From Rhyacophila brunnea (taxonomy: Eukaryota > Arthropoda > Insecta > Trichoptera > Rhyacophilidae), in NCBI GenBank assembly GCA_022495005.1, contig JAGYXB010002032.1, positions 62,001 to 126,000 of the forward strand: 64,000 nt of DNA. Direction: 5' to 3'. Made by a program: the position numbers and the translations under genes. A model generated the notes under the pieces. That model did no database searches, had not been told where the DNA came from, and worked only from the letters and a program-made list of their open reading frames with translations. Numbering within the stretch: the stretch's first letter is position 1; each line of letters begins with the position of its first letter. This document shows positions 10,276-24,100 of the stretch, in pieces.

Positions 10276-10560
10276 AAGGCGAAAATTCGTAATTATCATT
10301 CTAAATAAGGACCTAAATCCTTCCATAAAAGGATTGATGTCACTTGGATTACTTCGGACTTATTTTTGGACAGTAAGAAGACTGGAGGCTACAATTCTCT
10401 TAAATTTTAACTCCCCAGCCGCCAAAGTAAATCAACTTTGTTTTTCATCTGCGGGGAATTGTCCGCGTATATTAATTGATCGTAGCGGTCAATTGTTGAC
10501 GAATCGTTTCATGCATTTTATAATACCTACTACATAATAATATTAGCATTATGTATATTT

Positions 10561-11615
10561 CAGTAGCGAAGGGTGGAGGTAAGCTGTTAAGCCATAAATA
10601 GTTCACATTAAACTGTATTAGTCATACGTATTTGTTTTATTGAAGGAAGACTACACTTATTTACAGATGGTGTTAGTTAGTTTTTAAAAATAAATTAAAC
10701 CCTGCCTAAACCAAACCATAATAGTTTTGGTATATTTTGGGCGATACGACAAAATTTTGTACAGTTTTTCATTCACACTTATTTGTTTTCGTTGGATTAA
10801 GAATTTATAATATTACCACACATATTGTTAGTTATTTTTTTTAAATTCATTAAACCCTGCCTAAACCAAACTATGATAGATTTAAAAAAATATTATTCTT
10901 TTTATAAAATATCTTATAGGTATATGATTGTATTGCACAATTTTAGATATTTTATAGATAGAATAGCATTTTTTACTATTATTGTCTATGATGGCATGGT
11001 TTTCTCAGGGTTTAATTGACTTTTAAAAACTAACCAACACAATCTGTAAATTATTGTAGTCTATAACCGTCGAAATTGATATCACATGTCAAGAAAGTGA
11101 CATTGTGTTTGCGGACATAGCTCATGATGTTATTATTAAAAATGAAGATGTAATACTTTATAATGCGTAGAGCCACTCAGCTTATATCATGGCTACTTTA
11201 ACACTTACCGTTTCAAATAACTCAAAGTACATAATATGCCACGTACTGCCAATCGGTGGCGGAGGGTGGAGGTAGGCTGTGGAGATCCGACATAAATAGT
11301 AAACTAGGATAGAAGAATATTTTGTATCTATTATGGTTTGGTTTGGCAGGGTTTAATTGAATTTTAGTTCAATATAAACAAATACGTATGACTGACAAAG
11401 TGTGCATTATTTTTATTGATTTATTATTGATATTGATTACCACTACTATTATGGTTTAACTGAATTTTAAAAACTAACCAATACCATCTGTAATTTGTAT
11501 TATTAGTTCAATGAAAACAAATACGTATGACTGACAAAGTGTAGTGTGCTCTATTTATGATCTTAACAGTCTACCTTATCGGATCTTAACGGCCTACCTC
11601 CACCCTTCGCCACTG
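10561..11615. mobile_element. hAT-type MITE, CAGTGGCGAAGGGTGGAGG family
   Basis: The left end is CAGTAGCGAAGGGTGGAGGT and the right end is the inverted ACCTCCACCCTTCGCCACTG. Sub-blocks ATGGTGTTAGTTAG and CTGCCTAAACCAAAC, seen in all copies, are present inverted on the two sides. An additional left-end-like block at 11255 suggests two joined copies. No transposase. Confidence 0.7.
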
Positions 11616-13793
11616 ATATACTGTGCAAAAGTATATTAAAAACTCATTTACTTACGAAACTCAAACTCATCATGCTGCGAATACCACCCACGTTTAATCT
11701 TGGCTTACTAGTTCTTACATTTTTACAATAACCGTATTTCAATAAAGATATATATATCAAAACATTCACGCAAAAAGTAAACATCTTAAATTGTAACTAT
11801 TTCAAATGATATTTATATTTTATCTGATCCGTAGATCGTCAAAATAGCAACGCGCACGTTCCAAATGACTTTGGACAAAATTATGAATTAGGAAATCGAA
11901 ATCATATCATTATCACTGATAAAAATTTATTATATCATTCTAATTGCATTTTGATTTCATACTAAACGGTCTAATAGTAGTAAAAGTATATTATAACTTT
12001 AGTAATGACATCAAATTATTTTGAACAAAATTTATGCAAAATTGTTTACTAATAATGTTATAGATTATAGTAATCACTAATCGCTGTGTTGACTGTTGAA
12101 ATTTAGAAACTCAATTGCATTCATTATAATATTACATTTTTTTTAATTCATTTGTGTCAACGATATTGTCACCTACTGTTGTACTTACCCTATTTGGATA
12201 AAATAAAAATAAAAAGATAAAATTAAAGTTGTATACCATAATCCAATAACGTGTCAAGTCAAGATATAACGTTTTTAGACAAAACGGTAAAATTACAGTA
12301 GGTACAATAGATATTACTTATAAATACTTGTAAGTACCTTATAGCAATGTGATTTTATTGATTTACTGGGTAGTAGGGGTTTTTGTGCGATGTACGAAAT
12401 AATAATATCTAAGTTATTAACAATTATCACGAACATTATGCTTGCATGTCTAGGACGATTTGGCACCGGGACAACTGGACGCCACGGAATTCTAAAATAA
12501 ATAGAGTGTACTTATATGTACTTTAAAAAAAATATTTAATATTATTATTTATATTTAAATGATTATATTATGATTTAATAGTTAGTGAGAATGTAAATAT
12601 GCAGATGTAAACAATGATTTAATCGTGCATATGTTTAAGTTCCAACGAAAAAAGAGTTTTTTATTTTATATAAAGCCTTAGGCATGGTAATTCTCAATCC
12701 GCAATAAAGAATACATTATGTTAAGAGTAAAATGAATTAAAACTACTATGTAGTTGATAGAAACTGATTAAAATACCTCGTATACGTTCTGTATACGTGT
12801 CTACGACAGTGCGGCGTCCAATTTTCCGGAGTCCAGTCATCCCATTCCCAAATAATGATCGTTGCCAAAATACGCATTTTCCTTTTACTGTAATTATTGT
12901 CAATCTTGCACGGTAACCCAAGATGACATCACCGGAACGGACGGAATTTATTTGCATCGTAAATAGAAGGTTGATTCGTCTACATATATCAGATTTTGCT
13001 GATTATAATTCGACCATAGCCTGTGAGATCACCTCGCAAAAAGCCCTGAAAATTTCTTTATAACAAATAAGAACTGTTTTTTTCCAAGCTGCAGTGATTC
13101 ATAGCTGTTTTATTTGTAGAACAATAGACTACATTTCTAAGCGTATTATGCTGCAGGATTGATATTTTACTTAGCCTAGCTAGGTTATATGGCTCCAACC
13201 GCTGGATCTGAAAGGCACGAATCATGATTTATTGAGTCATCATTTATTAGGTACATTGATGCAGAGATCAAAACGCGCATTTCTTCCATCTTTCTAAAGT
13301 GAACCAACGCAGAGCAGAACTTATCTTAACAATTATTGCATGATTACGTGGAATAATTGTTAATACCATTCGTTCAGCGCGTTAAATTTATGGTTCGGAT
13401 CCAAACACAAATTTAAAAACACACTATGGGAATTTTACAATATATTATATTTTATATGGGATTAAGAGGCGAATGATCATTCCACCAATCAACTACGGGC
13501 TAAATCAATATATTAAACTACTAAAAAATATTACCAGGTAGTATTACCATCTGTCAACATTATCATATGTCTTTTCCCTGCCTCCCTCTGTCTCATACGT
13601 CTATGTATATGGTGTTTCAGGCTCAAATGTGTGTCTGTGAGCTGCTGCATCAGCTTGGCGGAGTCTTTGTAGTCTCCTGACTTTGCCGATCACTTCATGG
13701 TTGAACTCATTCATTTGTCAAGCGGCGATGCTTAGTTGATGGTTATTCATCATCCATAAGGTTTCTATTTTTTGATTGTTTGTATATAATGCC
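11616..13793. other. AT-rich stretch; holds a repeat copy at 12448-12665
   Basis: Apart from the second copy of the GGCACCGGGACAACTGGACG repeat (12448-12665), nothing is recognised. A minus-strand open frame of 78 codons at 12721-12957 has no recognisable family. Confidence 0.4.
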
Positions 13794-15775
13794 CAGTGGC
13801 GAAGGGTGGACGTAGGCTGTTAATATCCGACATTAATAGTGCACACAAAATTTTGTCAGTCAAACGTATTATATGTTTTCATTGAACAAAGATTGCAATG
13901 TGTACCTAGATAATGATTGTTAGTTTTTAAAATTCAATTAAACCCCACCTAATTAAAGCCATTGTAGATAATAATCAAAAAAATATTGATTTATCTATAA
14001 AATATCTAAAATTATTATGCAATTTAATCAAACATAATTTTAGATATTTGATAGATAGAAGAATATTTTTTATCGATTATGGTTTGATGTAAGCAAGGCT
14101 TAATAAATTTTTAAAAACCAACCAACACCGTAATAACATGTAAGGGGGGACATGCTCGTCGAAGGTCAAAATTGAGTTTTTATTGTATTTTCAAACCATG
14201 ATTCTGGACACTCCTTAAACGTTGTAGATAATCTATTTATATAATTTTGAAGCCTTATTATCCTTTATAGTTATTTTAAACATTTGATGACTGCATAAAG
14301 TATTTTGTTACATAAAATAGTATTCTTTTAAACCTCTCGCTCTAATGTTTTAGAATATAGTCATATTTCGGTACATATCTGTGCAGCGGTGTTAAGATTT
14401 TTTACATTTATTAATTTTTAAACGCATTTATGAAACCATTAGTATAATTTATTACGTGTTAATTTTTGTAAAATATTCACGATAAAAAATATATTGATAA
14501 TCTCTGTGATCCCAAATTTGACAAGAATTAGGCATTTTATTATTCAAAAAATCGGCAAGATTAACACATTTGAAGATGATTTTAAAGATATTTATTATAA
14601 GCTATGTCTTTGAGCATTCAAGTGTGATAAACGTCTTATGAATAATGATTGCTTTATAATAATTATTGACCTAAGAATAAGGTAGTGTTTTTTTGAAATA
14701 CGCCATTTCTTTTGTCATTCCCCAGTGGTTAAGCTACAACATACGGCCGTAGCCATAAATTGACAAACTATAATTAAAGTAAAGAGTAAAATTATGTTAA
14801 CGCTCGTGTTTGAACATGTACCTAACTGATTTTTTTTTTATTTTTTTTTAAACGGTACATGTTCAAACACGCGCGTCAATATCATTTTACTCCCTATTTC
14901 AATTATAGTTTGTCAATTTATGGCTACGGCCGTATGTTGTAGCTTAACCGCTGGGGAATGACAAAAGAAATGGCGTATTTCAAAAAAACACTACCTTATT
15001 CTTAGGTCAATAATTATTATAAAGCAATCATTATTCATAAGATGTTTATCACACTTGAATGGTCAAAGACATAACTTATAATAAATATCTTTAGAATCAT
15101 CTTCAAATATGTTAATCTTGCCGATTTTTTGAATAATAAAATGCCTAATTCTTGTCAAATTTGGGATCACAGAGATTATCAATATAATTTTTTATCGTGA
15201 ATATTTTACAAAAAATATCTCGTAATAAATTATACTTATGGTTTTATAAATGTAAAAAAATTTCACATCACTGCACAGTTATGTACCGAAATATGACTAT
15301 ATTCTAAAACATTAGAGCGAGAGGTTTAAAAGAATACTATTTTATGTAACAAAAATACTTTATGCAGTCATCAAATGTTTAAAATAACTATAAAGGATAA
15401 TAAGGCTTCAAAAATATATAAATAGATTATCTACAACGTTTAAGGAGTGTCCAGGATCATGGTTTGAAAATACAATAAAAACTCAATTTTGACCTTCGAC
15501 GAGCATGTCCCCCCTTAATTCAACGAAGCAAATAATAAGCATGACTGAAAAAATTTGCATTATTTTTGTCGGATCGCCCATAACATACCAAAACTATTAT
15601 ACCTATATCATAGTTCAGGCAGAGTTTAATTGAATTTTAAAAAGTAACTAGCACCTTCTACAAATTGTATTATTAGTTCAATGAAAACAAATAAGTATGA
15701 CTGACAAAGTTTAGTGTGTACTATTTATGTCGAATCTTAACAGCCTACATCCACTCCTTGTCACTGAACTGTTGT
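13794..15775. mobile_element. hAT-type MITE (CAGTGGCGAAGGG family) carrying a nested foldback
   Basis: Left end CAGTGGCGAAGGGTGGA at 13794; right end TCCACTCCTTGTCACTG at 15775. The family's internal blocks resume on both sides of a 1.37-kb hairpin (14142-15516), which is therefore the younger insertion. Confidence 0.75.
14142..15516. mobile_element. Giant foldback element, arms about 680 bp
   Basis: The left end AAGGGGGGACATGCTCGTCG is matched at the right by its inverse. The two arms remain near-identical through to the centre, where a loop of about 30 bp rich in T and A lies near 14825-14855, flanked by the inverted block TGTTTGAACATGTAC. Only scattered mismatches were seen along the arms. 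Flanks are GTAA and TTAA, so a TTAA target as used by piggyBac-type elements is possible but unproven. No protein is encoded; a transcript across it would form a long double-stranded RNA. Confidence 0.9.
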
Positions 15776-16914
15776 TGATAAGGTTACGCTAGGTTAAAGC
15801 ACCCTATCCCTATTATAATTACCATTAAATCTCTTGGATAATACATTAATTTCTAGAAACTATTAACACTCGATATGAAGTTACCGTACTGTAAACATAA
15901 TATGTCACATTATATTATTATAAGAATGTCATTTGTTTTTTTTTTCAAGACCCGATTTAAATAATCGATTCCTCCAATTTTTCAAATATAGAATTTGCCT
16001 CTATAGAGTTTATACTCGGACATAGGTATATAATAATATTAATACGTAATTTTTATATTTTCTCTCATGTATTATGTACAGGTAATTTACTCTAAAATAC
16101 ATTATAAGGTAATACTTATATTTTCTTTAACATCTGCTCTCCCTTATTGATTACAAAATGTATCCTTATTGAAAAAGTATTTAGACGATAGTAAATTACA
16201 ACATGAATAAAAAGCAACGTAGGTACTGTGACGGCATCAGTTGAAGTACGGCCTTATGGTGGAGAGAGTCAAAAAGAAATTTTTGAGACTCCTTTACTTT
16301 CGGCTGTATGGATATTATCCGTGGCTCTATCCGACTGATTTTCTCTTAGGGATGCTTACATACAGTAGCTTAAAATTTAGAAGGGATCTTAATTAGCTAC
16401 ATATTTTTTCAGACTTATACGCGGCGTAAATGTGAACTCTGGCATTCTTGGTGGTGTTGGCTTGTGTGTGTCTGATAATTACCTTAGGAATCGAGGGCAT
16501 CCGTTGTTTGTTCTCCCACGGTGCAGAACTAACCTGCCATTAGTAATGCCAATTGGGAGGGCAATAACCATGTTTAATGAAATCGCTTCCGATATTGATA
16601 TATTCCACTGACGTGAGGGTGAATTTAGGTGGACGTTGTTTTATAAGTTTTTAAGATAGGGTCTATCAAAGTTCACTCTGTGTGTTTCCATCTACTTTTA
16701 CTTTGTTATTTTTGTTATTTTATTTTATTTCTTTTCTTATTTTATTACCTATTGTATTATTAACTCACACTTCTCGGTATTTTATTTTTTTTAAATTATT
16801 AACACTTATTTTATGTCATTTCGTGAACGCTTTGAATTTATAATTTGTTATGTTCATTATATGTAAAATAGATAAATTTGATTTGATTTGATTTGACCAC
16901 CCAATTTAATATTT
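15776..16914. other. AT-rich stretch with no recognised gene
   Basis: No recognised family. A simple repeat of ATTTG units occurs near 16875-16897. Confidence 0.4.
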
Positions 16915-17340
16915 AAATTTCTACCCAATAACTTATTGAATAATATTATAATACACGTGCCTAAATATGAACATTAATTAATCAAGGCACACTATCTAGC
17001 AGTGGCAAAAAGTGGAGGTAGGCTGTTAAGATCCGACATAAATAGTACACACTAAACTTTAAATTTCTACCCAATAATTTATTGATTAATATGATAAGCG
17101 TGCTTAAATATGAACATTAATTATTCAAGGTACACTATCTAGCAGTGGCAAAAGGTGGAGGTAGGCTGTTAAGATCCGCCATAAATAGTACACACTAAAC
17201 TTTAAATTTCTACCCAATAATTTATTGATTAATATAATAAGCGTGCTTAAACATGAACATTAATTAACCAAGGTACACTATCTAGCAGTGGCGAAGGGTG
17301 GAGGTAGGCTGTTAAGATCCGCCATAAATAGTGCAGACTA
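16915..17340 (+). repeat. Three tandem copies of a 143-146-bp unit
   Basis: Units start with AAATTTCTACCCAATAA at 16915, 17061 and 17204. Each contains unique flank, the target site CTATCTAG and the left end of the hAT MITE (CAGTGGC...). The tandem repeat therefore joins host flank and transposon end, so it formed after insertion. Confidence 0.85.
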
Positions 17341-17879
17341 AATTTTTTCAGCCGTGCGTATTTGTTTTCATTGAAATAAGATTACAATTTACAGATGGTG
17401 TTGGTTAGTGTTTTAAATTTAATTAAACCCAGAGAAAACCATGCCATAATAGATAATAGTCAAATAATACTCGTCCACTATAAAATATCTAAAATTATGC
17501 AATTAAATAATATGTTCTTACATAACTTTGGATATTTTATATATAGAATAATATTTTTTATCCATTATAGTTTGGTTGAGGCAGGGATTTAAAAAATGAA
17601 CCAACAATATGCGTCATAATAATTATGTATTCATAAGCCAACGAAAACAAGTAAGTATGAATGAAAAAGTCTACACAATTTTGTCGTATCGCCCAAAGTA
17701 TACCAAAACTGTTATGGTTTGGTTTATGTAGGGTTTAATTATTGATCTTTAAAAACTAACCAACACCATATGTAAATAAATCTGTTCTATTCAATAAAAA
17801 CGAATACATATGACTAACAAAGTTTAACGTCCACTATTTATGTCAGATCTTAACAGCCTACATCCACCCTTCGCTACTG
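17000..17879. mobile_element. hAT-type MITE, CAGTGGCGAAGGG family, with 8-bp duplication
   Basis: The ends CAGTGGC and GCTACTG are bordered by CTATCTAG at 16992-16999 and 17880-17887, an exact 8-bp duplication typical of hAT elements. The left end is repeated at about 17146 and 17287 by the tandem amplification. Confidence 0.85.
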
Positions 17880-17887
17880 CTATCTAG

Positions 17888-18784
17888 TATATGTGTGCTT
17901 CAAACGCAAAACTTCCACAATCGAGATTTTAAGTTGACCATTGATTTTGTGGCGGTTTTGTTTTTGAGTCCCATATACTTATTTATATTAAATGTAAGCA
18001 GAGAACTCAGAAATAATGGGAGCTGAAATTCCTAACGGGTAAGGAGAAGCAGGCAACGGATCTCGAGTAAGGAAGAATACGGGATAAATTTAAACACGTG
18101 TCTAGAATACGTCATACGTCGAATACTAACAACTGTTCTCAGTTTATATATTGACGCTCATTTAATATTAGTGTATTATACACACTATTGCACGTCTATA
18201 ATGCGTGGTTCATTTTCGTAGGACACTCACATATTCAAAACCCTGCGTCAAAACGCACTGTATTTAGTATAGTGCCTATCGGAATTCTGTTTGTTATATT
18301 CTGTTCTCTGAATGGAAACCTCCTCATGCGCTATTCTGTAATCTTTATAATGAAAAATGTGGACATGTCCTCCATTGTCAACCATTTTATTTTTGTTTCT
18401 CGAATAAAAAATCATTGTACCGTATCTACTGAACCTACATAATATTTAATAAAATGGTTTTTAATGATTCTTTACTAATGCCAAATCACGTATTCAATTA
18501 GCTTGCAAAAATAATACATTTTACGCTAGAATAAGTATCAAAATGACAGAATCGGCGCAGGACTTGACCGAAAATATTTTTAAAAAATAAACACTGGCTG
18601 CGCTTTTCAGTGGACTGTAAATTGTCATGGAATGATTCGGATGCTGGGGGGGGGTTATGTGTAGGATACCAGACACTGACTTTTTATCCTGTTGAGGCTG
18701 GCTCCGTGGTCTGGTTGTCACTCCTGATCGCACTATCACTCTCGCGCGGTATTGCTTACTGGGTCATCCGATGCACGGCAGAGT
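17888..18784. other. Stretch with no recognised gene
   Basis: Only short unassignable frames; no repeats recognised within the window. Confidence 0.4.
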
Positions 18785-19193
18785 TACATGCAAATTGTAC
18801 GTAAAACATTTCATCGTGGCACAGTTCTCCGTGAGCTTTCTTATCGGAAAGAGATGACCGTATACTATACGGTCTCCAATTTTATTAGATTCAATATGAA
18901 AATTAATTAAATTTTCATATTGCTGATTTTGGCAAAATTTCTAAATTCATCTAACCTAATCTAACTTAACAAATAATCCAGTTTATCGGCTATTTTCAAA
19001 ATTTGTTTGCTGCTGGCTTTTTGAAAAGTGTAATCCGACAAGAACCGTGTTTTATTTAGACATGAATTTTATATCAGTACTATACGACCCATAGAGGTTG
19101 GACGGTCTTTAATATACGGCCATATATTTCCGATACAACATTTCACGGTTAAGTGTAATACGGCAAACTGCATACATACAAGTTTCCGGACAC
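18785..19193 (+). mobile_element. 400-bp MITE family, copy 1
   Basis: Begins near ACATGCAAATTGTACGTAAA and ends near CATACATACAAGTTTCCGG. Diagnostic blocks are ATACTATACGGTCTCCAATT, TGTTTGCTGCTGGCTTTTTG, GACAAGAACCGTGTTTTATT and GAGGTTGGACGGTCTTTAAT. The ends are imperfect inverted repeats of each other (TTTCACCGTGGCACAGTTCG-type block at both ends). Other copies lie at 27687, 39564, 57870 and, inverted, 60175. Confidence 0.85.
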
Positions 19194-19429
19194 GGCGCGG
19201 CACTTGAAGGTCAAAAATAGTTTATGTTATAAGTGGTTATAAGCGCACGGTTGATGAATGACTGACCGTTAATTGTCGGCCTGGTAAGGATCATGGTGTC
19301 AGGTGGGTTTTTAGTATTGGGGCCGCCCTAATTGGCATAACCAAACACTTATTAGTGTACGACCTGAGTGGTCACAGCCTTCGGCGGGGCGTGCACAACT
19401 CAAACGTATAACCGTGTGTGAAATGTTCG

Positions 19430-20030
19430 TAAACCCTGCCTAATCCAAGCCATTGTAGATAATAGTAAAAAAATATTCGTTTGTCTATAAAATATCTAAA
19501 AGTCTGCCAATACAACATTTTAGGTATTTTACCGAGAGTAGAATATTTTTTACACGTCATTATGATTTTATTAGGTTCAATTAAACCCAGCGAAAACCAA
19601 GCCATAATAGATAATTGTCAAAAAATACTCGTCTATCTATAAACTATCTTAAATTATGCAATTAAATCATACATAACTTTAGATATTTTATAGATAGAAC
19701 AATATTTTTTTCTCTATCATAGTTTGGTTTAGGCAGGGCTTAATTAATTTTAAAAAACTTACCAACACCATCTGTAATATATAATTCTTAATTTAACGAA
19801 AACAAATAAGTATAACTGAAAACTTAAGCAGTGTTTGGCAAATCGCCCATAGCATATTTAAACTAGTATTTTTTGACTTAGGCAGGGTTTAATTGAATTT
19901 TAAAAACTAACCAGCACCATCTGCAAATAATTGTATTCTTAGTTCAATGAAAACAAAATATAAGTATGACTGACAAAGTTTAGTGTGCACTATTTATGTC
20001 ACATATTAACAGGCTACCAGTACCCCTCAC
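19430..20030. mobile_element. hAT-type MITE, CAGTGGCGAAGGG family, incomplete copy
   Basis: Internal blocks AAACCCTGCCTAATCCAAGC, the inverted AGGCAGGGTTTAATTGAATT, and the right-hand part to CACTATTTATGTCACATATT are present; the left terminus is missing and the right terminus has decayed. Confidence 0.65.
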
Positions 20031-21002
20031 TAGAGGTGAGTTGGAAATACTGTCACCAGTTTGTGTACTCAAGTTTTGGATGAAAATACCCATACTAAAT
20101 ATTTGTGGTCCAATAAACTTATTCCAAAAAACTTGTGATGATATCATCGCGAGTCGCTATTCTGTACACTCGCCAGTTGGTAGACTTTCAACACTATTGA
20201 CATTGAATGCGCACAAACGAAACAGCACTTGAATATAGGTATATTTAAGTTTATTAGTCTATTGCGTTCGAATGTATGAATAATAATAGGTCATAAATTT
20301 TGTGTCGCAGCACAGTGGTGAGATGATGCACAGGCTTATCCTTGTTATATACCGCTCAAAAAATGTTTAAAATTAAAAAAATCACTGTTATTTATTTTTG
20401 TTAACAATAATATTGTAACCTAACATAAAAACAACTCATAAATTAATTTTTTTATAATAAATGGGACTTTTTGACAAGCGGAGCTCAGCGTATTTTTAGC
20501 GACTATATTGAAGCCGATACACAGTTTGTTCCCTGAGCCGATAAGTATTTTAAAATACTAATAATATTGAGTTGGTTTTAGTTTCAGTTGAGTATGAAAC
20601 TTTTGTCGCATACGCACGCAAAACGATCTATATAGTATTCCAAATACTAGTAAGTATTTTGGAAAAAGTTTATATACTAAGTATTTTTTTATACTCGTAG
20701 TAAGTATACTTAGTATACTACCCCTCACCAATGTGATTTACATTATTAAAATGTGTGATTTTGATAGGAACTCGAATTCTAGACACAAAGTAGTACAAAA
20801 GTAAATATGATATGATAGACTAATCCTAAATCCGTCACCAGGTAACTAAATCTATAATAAATTGCGCGATTTGTATAATGAATAGAATTATTTTGTCATT
20901 ATTTTATCAGTCAACGGCAAAACAATCGTTTGCATACAATAAGTATTTAATAATTTATTATTAATATGAACACCGGCCACTGAAAGAAAACTAGTGGCAA
21001 TA
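20031..21002. other. AT-rich stretch upstream of the ML-like gene
   Basis: No family recognised. It includes low-complexity AAGTATTTT/ATACT runs at 20550-20720. The promoter of the gene starting at 21003 should lie at its right end, but no clear core promoter motif was seen. Confidence 0.35.
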
Positions 21003-21161
21003 ATGTACGCCTTTCCTGCAATTTATATCATTTTCACCCTTTGCGGTTGTTCTTTGGGGGTCAATGACAAAATCCCGAATGCTAAACCCCCAAATGCTAA
21101 AGCCCCGAATGCTAAAATCCCAAATGCTAGAGGGTTGACTGCCCTTCTCACAGCCGGATAT
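21003..21161 (+). CDS. ML-like gene exon 1: signal peptide and PNAK repeat
   Basis: The ATG at 21003 is the first in frame. The exon encodes 53 residues and ends at a TAT-GTAAGT donor. A hydrophobic signal core (AIYIIFTLCGCSLG) precedes four PNA(K/R) units. Confidence 0.72.
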
Positions 21162-24100
21162 GTAAGTAAAAAAATATTTATTCAATTAATTATTACAACG
21201 CATTAAGTCGATGTGTGTTATATCGATAATATTTGTATTAAGTTATAAATCGAAATGTATAATATATAATATCTAAATCATTACGTTAAATTCTTGTAAA
21301 GATCTCCCTTCGATTGTAAAAATCTCAACACCAATCTTGTTTAAAAAGCGTATTGAATTAAATTTTATTTATTTTATATAAGTGTACATCACAAATTACA
21401 ATCTCGAGACGATTACAGTAATGTTATTATATATTATGTAGTAGTAAGTAATCATTCCTAGAATGAGAAAATACAGAGCATCATAATGACATATACCTAC
21501 ATATTTATAGTATTAATACTATCAACAGAATGTGGGTACTTGATTGTATTTGAATTTCAATTCTAATGGATTTAAGTTTTGTACTATTCCATTTGAGTAT
21601 TCCACTCTTCCTATTTCACTCAAACGAAATAGTACAAAATTTAAATTCATTATAATTTATATACATATTACTTCCAAAGTCTTCAAATTGTTCAGGTTTG
21701 GGTCTCAAAGGTACCCTAAAATCTTATTTTATCGACTTTTATAAGGTACGTGTTTTTTTGAGGGTTAAAAATATTGAGGTTTCACAATAGGTACCTATAT
21801 CAAAAAAAATAACCGATATTGATATAGGTTTGAGACTCTACGCCAAAGAAATGAAAGAGGTTCTTCTTCTTCTTCTTCCACGGCGCTACATCCCGGGGTG
21901 GGATTTGGCCTCCTCCACAACCGCTCTCCACTCACTCCGGTCTCTCGCCACACTTCTCCAGTTACCGGGTCTTCATATATGAAGCCAGTCCACTTCTACG
22001 GCATCAGCCCATCTCCTTCTTGGACGGCCTCTGGGTCTCTTCTGTTGGGGTAGCCACTTCGTCATGATCCTTGGCGCTCTAACTTCAGGAATTCTCTCCA
22101 CATGTCCCGCCCATCGTAGTCTTTGGGACTTACAGTATATTATGATTGTTTGCTGTTCAATCAGCTCTTCCAACTCGTGGTTCATTTTTATTCTGTAGTT
22201 CCCGTGAAAGAGGTTATCCTATAAAATTTCTTACGTCACTGATTTTAGTAAAACCAACGTTGATCCATCCCGCATTCGGTTGAGAACTTACAGTAAGCTT
22301 TACTACTCCAGTCCCTGAATAAAACTGTATTGAATAAATGACAATGTAATCCTTGTAATAAACATTCTTTTAAATGATTCTATTTTTGCTGAAATTCTGT
22401 TATTATTTGCCTTTTTAGTATACTAGGTACAGGAAGTACAGGAGGTACAGGAAACCTATAAGTACCTACAGATAAATACAGTTGAATTTGTAATGAAATT
22501 TTATGTAAAGGGTATATTGTCGATTCTAGAAAAATCTCAAATAAAATCGTCTATGTTCTGGCAGAACACACTAACTGGAGAATACTAGTTTTGAGTAATT
22601 TGACTTTGAAGCAGGGCTCGAAATGGACCGAAATGCACCGGAGCGCCGTTCCGGGTCGTAAAATCGGCCACATTGTCGTTCCTTCTCGTTGAAAATATAA
22701 TTTTACCATTTGAGCTAGAATGGCCATAAAACAAAAAAATCTAACACCTTTATTTTTATAAAAGACACATAAAATTTGATAACTATGTGAATATATTCAG
22801 AAAACTAACGAACGCTCCGGTTCGTAAAGTTTTCCATTTCGAGTGCTGCTTTGAAGTTGTTAAAATGTTTGAAATAATGGTCTATCGTGTGAGTTTATTA
22901 AGTAATCGTAAAAAGGATGACTTTAAAATAAAGACTGTTTATTTATTAAGAAGGTATCCAGCCAGTAAAGTTTGAAATAATGAACATTTTGGTACTAACT
23001 CAATATGTATTTTTTTCGAATTAGTGTCTTCTGCCAGAACAGTGATGAAATGTCCATATTGACATCAATTTAATGTATTATTTGTCATTGAATGTACAAA
23101 GTTAAATCCGTCTACACAGTAGTGGGAAAATGTTGGCTTCCACAATAATATTATCACGTGAGATTGTTTCAGGGACCCTATTTCTTGAAAACTCTAGCAA
23201 TCGAAAGCTGCACCCCCTCAATACTTTTCGACGAAGAAAACAAAATCAATTCCAAACTGTTTATATTCCGAGCTACTAGGACAACTGAAGAATTAAAAGG
23301 AAATTTAATAGTGAATCAAGACCTAAAAATCACTGGGGTAAGTAAGGCAGTTCATTTATGCATTCACTTAATAATTGCCCACGATATCAGCAATCTCTCA
23401 TATAATATGTATTCAGCTAGGGGCGGCTCTACCTTAAGGGTTCGTAGGGACCATCCCCACATCGTTATCATGCCAAAAATACACTATATATTTATATATT
23501 ATATATATTGATATTTTTATTATTGTCATAATATACCTACTTAATTACATGATTTAATAAACTACTTATTTAATTTATTTTATCCATCAAGTCTGTCGCA
23601 ATTTTATATCGATATTATTATACAAATAAATAAATCAATGATTATAAATTATGTAATTACACGATGATGATTACGTGATAATAAAATAATTAATTAGATT
23701 TAATACCCCCTATTTCACGGTGACACCTATGTACAAATTAAAAAATATATGGCGTCTATTTTTCGCTGACCTGGGGTTACTCAGTCCCATTCCGTCGTCT
23801 TGATTCAAATCTCGTTCTACAAAAGATCTGAATGCATTAGCGTTAGTATACCCATACTGGGGAGCGAATGAAATGACCCCCAGGTGAGTAAAAACGCTCG
23901 CTGTATGGCGTTGTTTAAAACTGATAATAGTAAGTCTATAATAATAATTGTTATTTATTAAGGTAATATTTTTAAGCACGCTTTTTAGATGTGATTAAGT
24001 AACGACTCAGATAATCATAATATTTATTCTAAAAAAATTCTCAATAATAAAATCTTATTATTATGTTTTTTATACTTTATTCAATGATTATCCTCCACGG

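Noticed and set aside
16870..17340. A CRISPR-like array from the regularly spaced repeats
   Set aside because: The units are 143-146 bp, near-identical throughout and contain a transposon end; there are no unique spacers and the DNA is eukaryotic.
23745..23920. Possible palindromic MITE around the CCTGGGG / CCCCAGG blocks
   Set aside because: The inverted similarity is limited to about 10 bp and no boundaries could be set.
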